Origin: Streptomyces megasporus
GTDB taxonomy: Bacteria; Actinomycetota; Actinomycetes; Streptomycetales; Streptomycetaceae
Direction: 5' to 3'
DNA length: 39,727 bases
Assembly: GCF_000718985.1 (NCBI RefSeq)
Contig: NZ_JODL01000035.1
Span: 1 to 39,727, forward strand
Both the position numbers and the translations under genes were made by a program. Position 1 is the first letter of the stretch; each line of letters opens with the position of its first letter. Positions 19,569-26,899 of this stretch are shown one piece after another. The notes under the pieces are model-generated. The model did no database searches. It was not told the origin of the DNA and saw only the letters and a list, made by a program, of their open reading frames with translations.

Positions 19569-20432
19569 TCACCGCGCGCCGGGCGCCGCGCCGGATCGCC
19601 GGTAACAGGTGAAGAGGAAGCCCCCCTCCTCCAGCACCGAGTGCAGCCGGTACTCCAGCGGCGTCTCGAGGCCGGGGCCGTCGGTGACGCGCGAGGCGTC
19701 CCCTCCGGCGATCCGCGGGGAGACGGTCAGGCACAGCTCGTCCAGCACGCCCGCCGCCGCGAACCGGCCCAGCAGGCGCGGACCGCCCTCGGTGAGCAGC
19801 CGGGTGTGGCCGTGCTCGGCGAGCAGGGCCGGCACCCGCGCCGGGTCCACCGCGGCGCCCTCGCCCGCGTGCACCACCACCGCGCCGGCCTCGCGCGCCG
19901 CCGCCTGGCGGTCGGCCGGGGCGGCGGCGCCCGTGATCAGCAGCGTGGGCGTCAGCGGCTCGGTGAACAGCGGCAGGGAGAAGTCCAGGTCCAGGCTCGC
20001 GCTGACGACCGCGATGGCCGGGGCCGGAGGCTGCCCGGCCGCCGCGCGCCGGGCGGCGAACGCCTCGCGGGCGCGGGCGGGCCGGTACCCCTCCTTGCGG
20101 ACCGTCTCCGCGCCGACGACCACGGCGTCCGCCAGCGCCCGCAGCACCCCGAAGATCCGCATGTCGGGGTCCGAGGACAGCGGCTGCGAGCGCCCCTGGT
20201 GGTGGGCGGCGCCGTCGAGCGAGGCGACCATGTTGCCGCGCAGCCAGGGCTCCTTCGAGGCGCCGGCGGGGTAGGCGTACGCCTCGGCGATCTCCTCCAA
20301 CGTCCACTGCCGGTCGTCGGAGCCGGACGGCCCCGCCGGGGAGGCCGTCTCCGGCCGGGATATCGGGGCCTCGGGGTCCACCGGGGCCGTCGGGACCGCG
20401 GGAGGCACGGAAGAAGGGAACAGACGTCGCAT
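19569..20432 (-). CDS. RibD C-terminal/dihydrofolate reductase-like pyrimidine reductase family protein
   Basis: A 287-residue protein with a RibD-C reductase domain. NMVASLDGAAHHQGRSQPLSSDPDMRIFGVLRALADAVVVGAETVRKEGY is the NADPH-binding start shared with diaminohydroxyphosphoribosylamino-pyrimidine reductase. LLTEGGPRLLGRFAAAGVLDELCLTVSPRIAGGD is the conserved C-terminal block. The deaminase half of RibD is absent. About 50 Pro/Ser/Thr-rich residues precede the domain. The in vivo substrate cannot be read from sequence; riboflavin synthesis is only one possibility. A CACACT box ends 7 bases before ATG 20432, a possible leaderless start, facing the divergent zapE promoter. Confidence 0.85.
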   Translation of the reverse strand: MRRLFPSSVPPAVPTAPVDPEAPISRPETASPAGPSGSDDRQWTLEEIAEAYAYPAGASKEPWLRGNMVASLDGAAHHQGRSQPLSSDPDMRIFGVLRALADAVVVGAETVRKEGYRPARAREAFAARRAAAGQPPAPAIAVVSASLDLDFSLPLFTEPLTPTLLITGAAAPADRQAAAREAGAVVVHAGEGAAVDPARVPALLAEHGHTRLLTEGGPRLLGRFAAAGVLDELCLTVSPRIAGGDASRVTDGPGLETPLEYRLHSVLEEGGFLFTCYRRSGAAPGAR

Positions 20433-20485
20433 ACCGCGCAGTGTGGCACGGGCCACGGGCGCGTTCCGCGCCCCGCCACGCCCCG

Positions 20486-20491
20486 TAGAGT
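20486..20491 (+). promoter_or_regulatory. -10 box, leaderless start of zapE-like gene
   Basis: TAGAGT is followed by 7 bases and GTG 20499. The 66-base gap to the divergent reductase gene must hold both promoters. Confidence 0.45.
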
Positions 20492-20498
20492 GAGAAGG

Positions 20499-21629
20499 GT
20501 GTCGTCCTCCACTGCCCCGAAGCGTCCGATAACCGACGAGAGCGCCCCGCTGTCCCTGTGCTCCCGCGAGCCGCACGTACCCGCCGACCGGCTGGTCGCG
20601 GAGCTGGTGCCGCCGCCGCGGTTCGACTCGGTGCGCTTCGACAACTACATCCCCGACCCGGCGCAGCCCAGCCAGGCCGAGGCGGTGAAGGTGCTGGGCG
20701 ACTTCGCGGCCGGGCTCGGCGGGTCGCCGTCGGACGGCGGGGACGCCGGCGGCGTCCTGCGCTGGTTCCGTCGGGGCGGTCGGGGCGGCGGCAGGGCCGC
20801 GTCCGCCGGGCCGCGCGGGGTGTACCTCGACGGCGGCTACGGCGTCGGCAAGACCCACCTGCTGGCCTCCCTGTGGCACGCCACCGAGGCCCCGCCCGAG
20901 CGCAAGGCGTTCGGCACGTTCGTGGAACTGACCAACCTCGTGGGCGCGCTCGGCTTCCAGCAGACGGTGGCCACCCTCGGCGAGCACCGCCTGCTGTGCA
21001 TCGACGAGTTCGAGCTGGACGACCCGGGCGACACCGTCCTGGTCTCCACCCTGCTGAGCCGGCTGGTGGAGAAGGGCGTGGCGCTGGCGGCCACCTCCAA
21101 CACCCTGCCGGGCAAGCTCGGCGAGGGCCGGTTCGCCGCCGCCGACTTCCTGCGGGAGATCCAGGGGCTGTCGGCGCACTTCCGCACGCTGCGCATCGAC
21201 GGGGAGGACTACCGGCACCGCGGGCTGCCCGAGGCCCCGCCGCCGTTCGACGACGCGGTGGTGACGGCCGTCGCGCACCGCACGCCCGGCGCCTCCCTGG
21301 ACCACTTCCCCGCCCTCCTGGACCACCTCTCCCGGGTCCACCCCAGCCGCTACGGCGCCCTGTGCGACGGCGTGGAGACGGTCTGCCTGACGGACGTCCG
21401 GCCCGTTCCGGACCAGTCCACCGCGCTGCGCCTGGTCGTCCTCGCCGACCGGCTCTACGACCGCGAGGTGCCGGTCCTCGCCTCCGGGGTGCCGTTCGAC
21501 GAGCTCTTCGGCGAGGAGATGCTCAAGGGCGGCTACCGCAAGAAGTACTTCCGGGCGATCTCCCGGCTCACCGCGCTCGCCCGCGACGCGCGGCGGCCCG
21601 TCGAGGAGGCCGGGGCGGCAGGCGGCTGA
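20499..21629 (+). CDS. zapE: AFG1/ZapE-like ATPase
   Basis: A 376-residue P-loop ATPase of the AFG1/ZapE family. E. coli ZapE binds FtsZ, and mitochondrial Afg1 acts in protein quality control; the actinobacterial role is not settled. Walker A is GGYGVGKT at 112-119 after FDNYIPDPAQPSQAEAVK, Walker B is LLCIDEFELDD, and LAATSNTLPGKLGEGRFAAADFLREIQ is the sensor I region. RVHPSRYGAL and GVPFDELFGEEMLKGGYRKKYFRAISRL are C-terminal family blocks. A Gly/Arg-rich loop (RRGGRGGGRAAS) sits before Walker A. GTG 20499 is chosen from the TAGAGT box 7 bases upstream. Confidence 0.9.
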   Translation: MSSSTAPKRPITDESAPLSLCSREPHVPADRLVAELVPPPRFDSVRFDNYIPDPAQPSQAEAVKVLGDFAAGLGGSPSDGGDAGGVLRWFRRGGRGGGRAASAGPRGVYLDGGYGVGKTHLLASLWHATEAPPERKAFGTFVELTNLVGALGFQQTVATLGEHRLLCIDEFELDDPGDTVLVSTLLSRLVEKGVALAATSNTLPGKLGEGRFAAADFLREIQGLSAHFRTLRIDGEDYRHRGLPEAPPPFDDAVVTAVAHRTPGASLDHFPALLDHLSRVHPSRYGALCDGVETVCLTDVRPVPDQSTALRLVVLADRLYDREVPVLASGVPFDELFGEEMLKGGYRKKYFRAISRLTALARDARRPVEEAGAAGG

Positions 21630-21747
21630 CACCGCGTACGCCGGGCGGGTCGCGCCGGGAACCCCGGGCCGCGCCTGGTTCCCGGCATGCGAACACCGTG
21701 GTACACACATCCGGGTCATCAACCTGTCCGCCAGCAGGGAGTTGCCC

Positions 21748-23124
21748 ATGTCAGCAACGCGACGCCACGTCCTGGGAAGTGCCGGTGCCATGGGAGCGGG
21801 CATCGTCTTCGCGGGTGCCGTCTCCGAGTTGTTCGCCGGTACCGCCCCCGCCCACGCCACCGGCGGCCGGGGCGGCTACGGTCCCCTGGTCCCCGACCCG
21901 GACGGCCTGCTCGACCTGCCGAAGGGGTTCCGCTACCGGGTGCTGTCCCGCGAGGGCGACCCCATGCGCTCGGGGCAGGGGCCGGTGCCGAGCAACCACG
22001 ACGGCATGACCGCCCTGGCCGGTCCGGGCGGCAATCGCCTGTGGCTGGTCCGCAACCACGAGAACAAACCGAACGGCGGCACCCACCGGGTCCCGGCCGT
22101 CGAGGGACTGACCTACGACCCGGAGGGGCGCGGCGGCTGCACCCTGCTGGAACTGGGCCGGAACGGCGAGGTGTTGGACGAGCGGGTCGGCATCGCCGGC
22201 ACGGCCGTGAACTGCGCGGGCGGGCCCACCCCGTGGGGCACCTGGCTGACCTGCGAGGAGACCGAGGACAAGGCCGGCACCAACGGCTACACCAAGGACC
22301 ACGGCTTCATCTTCGAGGTCGGCTTCCGCCCCGGCCACCGGACCGTCCCCGAGCCGCTCACCGCGATGGGCCGCTTCCAGCACGAGGCGATCGCCGTCGA
22401 CCCGCGCACCGGTGTCGTCTACGAGACCGAGGACGCCTTCGACCACCCCTTCGGCCTCTTCTACCGCTTCCTGCCCGAGCGGCCCCGCGGCGGCTTCGAC
22501 TCGCTGCGCGCGGGCGGGCGGCTGGAGGCCATGCGCGTGCCGGACGTGCCGGACCTGTCGGCCGTCCTGGAGCCGGGCACCACCTTCGACCGCGTGGAGT
22601 GGGTGCCGGTGCCCGACCCGCTGGCGAAGGAGACGCCCATCCGTTTCCAGGACTTCGGACGCGGCGGGATCACGCACGCGCAGAAGCTGGAGGGCTGCTA
22701 CTGGGGGAAGGAGTCGGTGTACTTCGTCTCCAGCTACGCCCGCAGCTCCGAGGGCTCGGCGGCCGACCACTTCGGCCAGGTGTGGCGGTACGACCCGCGC
22801 CGCAGCCGGCTGACGCTGGTGGTGGTCTTCGGCCCGGACACCGGGGTGGAGCTGCCGGGCGAGTCGCCGGACAACATCTGCCTCGCCCCCAGCGGCGGCC
22901 TGATGGTCTGTGAGGACGGCGGCGGCGCCCAGCACGTCTACGGGGTGAACCGGCACGGCGAGGTCTACGCCCTGGCGCGCAACGCCCAGAACATCGGCAC
23001 GCCCGAGGAGCCGGAGTACGGCGAGTTCGCGGGCGTCACGTTCTCGCCGGACGGCCGCACCATGTACGTCAACTGCTACGACCCGGGGACCACGTTCGCC
23101 GTCACCGGTCCGTGGCGGCACTGA
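21748..23124 (+). CDS. Tat-exported PhoX family phosphatase (DUF839)
   Basis: A 458-residue exported protein of the PhoX alkaline phosphatase family, which cleaves phosphate monoesters outside the membrane using Fe/Ca cofactors. The N terminus ATRRHVLGSAGAMGAGIVFAGAV is a twin-arginine signal. The mature part starts GPLVPDPDGLLDLPKGFRYRVLSREGD, followed by LVRNHENKP, AGGPTPWGTWLTCEETED, HEAIAVDPRTGVVYETEDAF, FVSSYARSSEG, SPDNICLAPSGGLMVCEDG and EFAGVTFSPDGRTMYVNCYDPGTTFAVTGPW, all typical PhoX blocks with their acidic metal ligands. ATG 21748 has AGGGAG about 6 bases upstream. Phosphate control is plausible, but only a weak PHO-box-like pair is visible upstream. Confidence 0.9.
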   Translation: MSATRRHVLGSAGAMGAGIVFAGAVSELFAGTAPAHATGGRGGYGPLVPDPDGLLDLPKGFRYRVLSREGDPMRSGQGPVPSNHDGMTALAGPGGNRLWLVRNHENKPNGGTHRVPAVEGLTYDPEGRGGCTLLELGRNGEVLDERVGIAGTAVNCAGGPTPWGTWLTCEETEDKAGTNGYTKDHGFIFEVGFRPGHRTVPEPLTAMGRFQHEAIAVDPRTGVVYETEDAFDHPFGLFYRFLPERPRGGFDSLRAGGRLEAMRVPDVPDLSAVLEPGTTFDRVEWVPVPDPLAKETPIRFQDFGRGGITHAQKLEGCYWGKESVYFVSSYARSSEGSAADHFGQVWRYDPRRSRLTLVVVFGPDTGVELPGESPDNICLAPSGGLMVCEDGGGAQHVYGVNRHGEVYALARNAQNIGTPEEPEYGEFAGVTFSPDGRTMYVNCYDPGTTFAVTGPWRH

Positions 23125-23200
23125 GGGGTCGTCACTCCGGCGGGGTGTGACGGATAGTCCGACAAGAGCAGCACACCGCGCGGTCGTCCCCGATCGTCGT

Positions 23201-23206
23201 TACGTT
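23201..23206 (+). promoter_or_regulatory. -10 box, leaderless start of the deacetylase-like gene
   Basis: TACGTT is followed by 6 bases and ATG 23213. No ribosome site is visible in that gap, which supports a leaderless mRNA. Confidence 0.4.
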
Positions 23207-23212
23207 CCGATC

Positions 23213-24304
23213 ATGACCGTCTCCGTGCGCCGTACCACCGTTCCCCTGACCGCCCTCGCCCTGGTCACCGCCGCGGTGGCGGGCTGCGCCGGCCCGGGTG
23301 GCGACACCACCCGGGCCGGCGCCTCCCCGGTGGCGGCCTCCTCCCCGGCGTCCGCCGCCCCCCGATCCCCGAGTCCCGAAGGCGGCGCGAGCAAGAGCGC
23401 CTCCGCCTCCCCGTCCGCCTCACCCTCGCCCACCGGGTGGGCCGGCCTGCCGGCCTCCGCCAGCGGTCGCACGCCCGTCTTCCGGCACGGGCCGCGCGCC
23501 GCGGAGAACGACGATCGCGGGGAGAAGCGAGAGAAGACGGAGAAGGGAGAGGAGCGGGAGGAGCGGGAGGAGCGAGGGGGCCGTGAGAAGGGGCGGGACC
23601 GACAGGACAAGGTGGTCGCGTTGACCTTCGACGCCGTCCTGTCCGTCGAGGACGAGAAGGCCGCGAAGGACAGGAAGGACTCGAAGGACACGGAGGGTGC
23701 GGAGAACGCGGAGGGCGCGAAGAAGGAGAAGCGCCACGACAACCCCGCGCTGGTCGCCACCCTGCGCCGGGAGAAGATCCCCGCGACCTTCTTCATGACC
23801 GGTCTGTGGGCGAAGACCTACCCGCACCAGGCGCGCGCCATCGGCCGCGAGCGACTGTTCGAGGTCGGCAACCTCTCCTACTCCCACCGCGCCTTCACCT
23901 CCGACTGCGAGGGCCTGACGTCGCTCGACCCCGACAAGCGGCTCGCGGACGTGCGCAAGGGGCTGGAGGCGATCCGCGCGGCGGGTGTGGAGAACCCCAC
24001 GCCGTACTTCCGCTTCCCCGGCGGCTGCCACGACGACGAGGCCCGCAAGGCCATCGGCCCGGCGAAGGTGACCGCGGTGGCGGGGGACGTGGACGGGCGC
24101 GACGTGGGCGCCGACGACCCGGAGAAGATCGCCGAGCGGGTGTTGAAGGAGGTCAGGCCGGGTTCGGTGGTGATCCTGCGCAACGACCGCGACCGGGCGA
24201 AGGCCACCGAGAAGGCCGTCCGCCACCTCGTGCCGGAGTTGCGCGAGCGCGGCTACCGTCTCGTCCGCGTCTCGGAGATGATCGACTCGGCCCTGGGACG
24301 CTGA
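23213..24304 (+). CDS. Polysaccharide deacetylase-like lipoprotein with degenerate active site
   Basis: A 363-residue secreted lipoprotein. VPLTALALVTAAVAGC ends in a lipobox (VAGC). A Ser/Pro-rich linker and a highly charged Lys/Glu/Arg segment (residues about 100-133) follow, then a NodB-type domain. A second charged insert (about 147-180) splits the first motif region. Motif 1 reads LTFDAVLS (Asp140 kept, the following Asp lost). Motif 2 reads NLSYSHRAF, with Leu221 where the first metal His belongs and His225 kept. Motif 3 YFRFPGGCHD is intact. Motif 5 reads ILRND where homologues carry a His. NodB enzymes remove N-acetyl groups from chitin-like or peptidoglycan sugars; this copy is probably weak or inactive. 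Confidence 0.8.
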   Translation: MTVSVRRTTVPLTALALVTAAVAGCAGPGGDTTRAGASPVAASSPASAAPRSPSPEGGASKSASASPSASPSPTGWAGLPASASGRTPVFRHGPRAAENDDRGEKREKTEKGEEREEREERGGREKGRDRQDKVVALTFDAVLSVEDEKAAKDRKDSKDTEGAENAEGAKKEKRHDNPALVATLRREKIPATFFMTGLWAKTYPHQARAIGRERLFEVGNLSYSHRAFTSDCEGLTSLDPDKRLADVRKGLEAIRAAGVENPTPYFRFPGGCHDDEARKAIGPAKVTAVAGDVDGRDVGADDPEKIAERVLKEVRPGSVVILRNDRDRAKATEKAVRHLVPELRERGYRLVRVSEMIDSALGR

Positions 24305-24314
24305 CCGCTCGGCC

Positions 24315-24372
24315 GGTCTCGCGGGCGCGAGGCCGCCTCACGGGCGCGAGACCGCCTCACGGGCGCGAGACC
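24315..24372. terminator. Repeat and hairpin region between converging genes
   Basis: Two perfect 19-bp copies of a unit starting CCGCCTCACGGG lie at 24333-24351 and 24352-24370. The arms GGTCTCGCG (from 24315) and CGCGAGACC (ending at 24353, again at 24372) pair, so several alternative hairpins form. The position between converging genes fits a bidirectional terminator. Confidence 0.5.
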
Positions 24373-24397
24373 ACGGCCTCGCGGACGCGGGACGCGG

Positions 24398-24610
24398 TCA
24401 GGTGCACGAGCAGGCGACGCGCTCGGCCTCCTGCCACTCGCACACGGGACACAGCGTCGCGCCGGGCGTGCTCGCCGGGTACTCCGTCGGCTCGCCGCAC
24501 CGCACGCAGAAGGCGTGTTCCTCGCGTTCCTCACGCTCGCGCTCCCCGGGGACGGGACGCGCGTCCGGGCCGCCGGTCGGGGCGTCGGTCGGGGCTGTCA
24601 CGGTCTCCAT
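24398..24610 (-). CDS. Small zinc-ribbon-like protein
   Basis: A 70-residue cytoplasmic protein with an acidic/charged N-terminal half (GEREREEREEH) and a C-terminal zinc-ribbon-like module: FCVRCGEP, then LCPVCEWQEAERVACSC. The two CxxC pairs can hold one zinc, and the final CSC adds two more cysteines. The function is unknown. ATG 24610 lies exactly 7 bases after TACCCT (minus strand, 24618-24623), so the transcript is probably leaderless. It is divergent from the PTH2 gene, with 76 bases between the two starts. Confidence 0.65.
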   Translation of the reverse strand: METVTAPTDAPTGGPDARPVPGEREREEREEHAFCVRCGEPTEYPASTPGATLCPVCEWQEAERVACSCT

Positions 24611-24617
24611 ACGGCCG

Positions 24618-24623
24618 AGGGTA
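24618..24623 (-). promoter_or_regulatory. -10 box, leaderless start of the zinc-ribbon gene
   Basis: TACCCT on the minus strand is followed by 7 bases and ATG. Confidence 0.4.
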
Positions 24624-24686
24624 CTCCCGGCCCCCGAGCCCCGGCGCCCGTCCGGCCGGCCGTTCGACGGCCGGCAGACTGGCCGT

Positions 24687-25457
24687 GTGAACAGCTCCGA
24701 CGACACCGCTCCCGCCGGCCCCTTCGCCCACGCCGCACGCGACCGCGACGCCGCGCCGCAGCATGTCCTGCCACTTGTCGTGCGGATCGAGCGCGCCACT
24801 CCCCCGGCCCGCACCGACGCCCTCCAGGCGGCGGCGCGGGCGGTGCTCGTCCTGCTGTCGGACGAGCGGGTGACGGAGCCGGACGGTCCCTGGCACCGGG
24901 CGGTGCGCGACTGGGAGGACGGGCGCATCCGCAAGGTGGTGCGCCGGGCCCGGGGCGCGGAGTGGCGGCGGGCCGAGGCCCTGCCGGGCGTCACCGTGAC
25001 CGGTGACGGCGAGCACCCGGCCGAGGTGCGGGTGTTCCCGCCCGTGCCGCTGGACGGCTGGCCCAAGGACCTGGCCCGCCTCCAGGTCTCCGGCACCGAG
25101 CTGGACGATCCGAAGCCGCCCGCCGAGCCCGCGCCGGAAACGCCCGTGCTGTGGCTCAACCCCGAACTGGAGATGTCCGCCGGCAAGGCGATGGCCCAGG
25201 CCGGGCACGGCGCCCAGCTCGCCTGGTGGGCACTGGACGAGGCGGCCCGCGCGGACTGGCGGGCACACGGTTTCCCCCTCGCCGTCCGCACCGCGCCGCC
25301 CGGCCGCTGGGAGGCCCTGACGGGCGGCGGGTTCCCGGTGGTGCGCGACGCCGGGTTCACCGAGATCGCCCCGGGCTCGGCCACCGTCGTGGCCGAGCAT
25401 CCGGCGCTGCGCCGCATGGGAGAGGAGCCGCGCCGCGCGGGGAAGGGCCGGGCCTGA
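24687..25457 (+). CDS. PTH2-type peptidyl-tRNA hydrolase
   Basis: A 256-residue protein with a C-terminal PTH2 domain. WLNPELEMSAGKAMAQAGHGAQLAWWAL matches the PTH2 signature (K-x-x-x-GK-x-x-AQ-x-x-HA), with Lys, Gln and His in the catalytic area. GFPLAVRTAPPGRWEALTGGGFPVVRDAGFTEIAPGSATVVA completes the fold. The N-terminal half (LPLVVRIERATPPARTDALQAAARAVLVLLSDERV) is an actinobacterial extension of unknown role. PTH2 proteins release peptides from stalled peptidyl-tRNA. GTG 24687 is 6 bases after a CAGACT box, a possible leaderless start. Confidence 0.8.
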   Translation: MNSSDDTAPAGPFAHAARDRDAAPQHVLPLVVRIERATPPARTDALQAAARAVLVLLSDERVTEPDGPWHRAVRDWEDGRIRKVVRRARGAEWRRAEALPGVTVTGDGEHPAEVRVFPPVPLDGWPKDLARLQVSGTELDDPKPPAEPAPETPVLWLNPELEMSAGKAMAQAGHGAQLAWWALDEAARADWRAHGFPLAVRTAPPGRWEALTGGGFPVVRDAGFTEIAPGSATVVAEHPALRRMGEEPRRAGKGRA

Positions 25458-25464
25458 CGGCCCG

Positions 25465-25530
25465 AAAGCTCAGGGAAAGCTCTGAACCGGCCGGGCCGCG
25501 ATTGGCCGCACGCCCGTTCGGAGAAAACCT
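25465..25530 (+). promoter_or_regulatory. Upstream region of the DUF692 operon: direct repeat and weak promoter
   Basis: AAAGCTC occurs twice with an 11-base period (25465-25471 and 25476-25482). This is one helical turn and suits a dimeric response-regulator site. Downstream, TTGGCC (25502) and AAACCT (25525) are separated by 17 bases and form a weak -35/-10 pair. Both assignments are tentative. Confidence 0.3.
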
Positions 25531-25563
25531 TCACAGGGGGAGCGAGCCGGAAGGGGGGCGGCC

Positions 25564-26397
25564 GTGACGCGGCTGGGTACGGGAATCGGCTGGCGGCCGG
25601 AGATCGCCGCCGAGATCGACGCGCTGCCGGGCGTGGAGTGGGTCGAGGTGGTCGCGGAGAACGTCTGCCCGGGCCACCTGCCGCCGGCGTTGACGCGGCT
25701 GCGCGAGCGGGGCGTCACCGTGGTGCCGCACGGGGTGGGGCTGGGCCTGGGGGGCGCGGACCGGCCCGACCCCGAGCGGCTGGCGGCGCTGGCACAACGG
25801 GCCGAGGCACTGGGATCGCCGCTGGTCACCGAGCACATCGCCTTCGTCCGGGCCGGGGGGCCGCTGACCGGCACACCGCCGCTGGAGGCCGGGCACCTGC
25901 TGCCCGTCCCCCGCACCCGCGACGCGCTGGACGTCCTCTGCGAGAACGTGCACATCGCCCAGGAGTCGCTGCCGGTGCCGCTGGCGCTGGAGAACGTCGC
26001 GGCCATCGTCCGCTGGCCCGACGAGGAGCTGACGGAGGCCGAGTTCCTCACCGAGCTGGTGGAGCGCACCGGCGTCGGGCTGCTGATCGACGTCGCCAAC
26101 CTCCACACCAACCACGTCAACCGCGGCGAGGACCCGGCGGCCGTCCTGGACGGCCTGCCGCTGGACGCGCTGGCGTACGTGCACGTGGCGGGCGGCGTCG
26201 AGCGGGACGGGGTGTGGCACGACAGCCACGCCCACCCGGTGCCCGAGCCGGTGCTCGCCGTCCTGGCCGAGCTGTGCGCGCGCACCGCGCCGCCCGGCGT
26301 GCTGCTGGAGCGCGACGACGCCTTCCCGCCTGCCGAAGAGCTGGCGGCGGAGTTGGCCTCGATCCGGGCCGTCGTCGAGGAGGCGGCACATGTCTGA
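25564..26397 (+). CDS. DUF692 family multinuclear iron oxidase (MNIO)
   Basis: A 277-residue TIM-barrel protein of DUF692, the MNIO family that includes MbnB of methanobactin synthesis and TglH. Characterised members use two or three irons and O2 to modify cysteine or other residues of ribosomal peptides. Candidate metal ligands are all present: Glu32 (VVAENV), His56 ([10 protein letters not shown]), Glu90/His91 (VTEHIAF), Glu143/Asn144 (ALENV), Asp176 ([11 protein letters not shown]), His207 (YVHVAGG), Asp220 and the adjacent histidines (WHDSHAHPV), and Glu249 (LLERDD). GTG 25564 follows GGAAGGGGGG. The next gene overlaps by 8 bases, so the partners are co-translated. A peptide substrate is inferred; the Gly/Cys tail encoded at 26900-27793 is the best local candidate. 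Confidence 0.9.
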   Translation: MTRLGTGIGWRPEIAAEIDALPGVEWVEVVAENVCPGHLPPALTRLRERGVTVVPHGVGLGLGGADRPDPERLAALAQRAEALGSPLVTEHIAFVRAGGPLTGTPPLEAGHLLPVPRTRDALDVLCENVHIAQESLPVPLALENVAAIVRWPDEELTEAEFLTELVERTGVGLLIDVANLHTNHVNRGEDPAAVLDGLPLDALAYVHVAGGVERDGVWHDSHAHPVPEPVLAVLAELCARTAPPGVLLERDDAFPPAEELAAELASIRAVVEEAAHV

Positions 26398-26878
26398 CCT
26401 CGACACCGGCCCCGGCACCGGTACCCGTGCCGGCGCCGACACCGACGCGGCGCGGCGGCGACTCGCCCACGCCCAGGCCGCCCTGCTGGGCGCGCTGGTC
26501 GCGGGCTCCCCCGCGCCCGAGGGCTTCGACCGCGAGCGGCTGCGCGTCCAGGCCCGCGCGCTGGCCGCCAAGCGTGCTTCGGTCGTCGCCAAGGTGGCCC
26601 CCGAGCTGCCGGAGATCCTGGGCGAGCGCTACCGGCCCGCGTTCCTCTCCTACGCCCATGGCCGTCCGTTGACCGGCGGCCACCGGCTGGACGCCCTGCT
26701 CTTCGTCGAGCACCTGCTGGGCTCGGACGCCTCACTGTCCGCATCCCTGCCCGATCCCCTGCCCGAGGACGTGCGGCGGCGGCTGCGCCGCTGGCACCGG
26801 GAGCGCTCCGGCCCGGTGCCGCCACTCGCCCTGCGGCTGCGGCGGTGGCTGGACCGCCTGCGGCGGGCCGTGCCGTAG
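26390..26878 (+). CDS. SCO6045-like protein, likely partner of the DUF692 enzyme
   Basis: A 162-residue cytoplasmic protein, ATG 26390, with GAGGAGG 6 bases upstream and 8 bases of overlap with the DUF692 gene. The N-terminal 20 residues are low complexity (Gly/Thr). After that it is helical: [83 protein letters not shown] precedes a very basic C terminus. The AQ-aLlgALv-g pattern and the FLsYA block recall the HvfC/DUF2063-type partners that bind leader peptides for MNIO enzymes. I take this resemblance from general pattern, not an alignment. The function is not proved. Confidence 0.7.
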   Translation: MSDLDTGPGTGTRAGADTDAARRRLAHAQAALLGALVAGSPAPEGFDRERLRVQARALAAKRASVVAKVAPELPEILGERYRPAFLSYAHGRPLTGGHRLDALLFVEHLLGSDASLSASLPDPLPEDVRRRLRRWHRERSGPVPPLALRLRRWLDRLRRAVP

Positions 26879-26899
26879 GCGTCACGGAACGGAGGGGTC

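Noticed and set aside
24333..24370. Two 19-bp tandem repeats considered as a CRISPR remnant
   Set aside because: The copies are directly adjacent with no spacer, and no cas genes are near; hairpin/terminator role is more likely.
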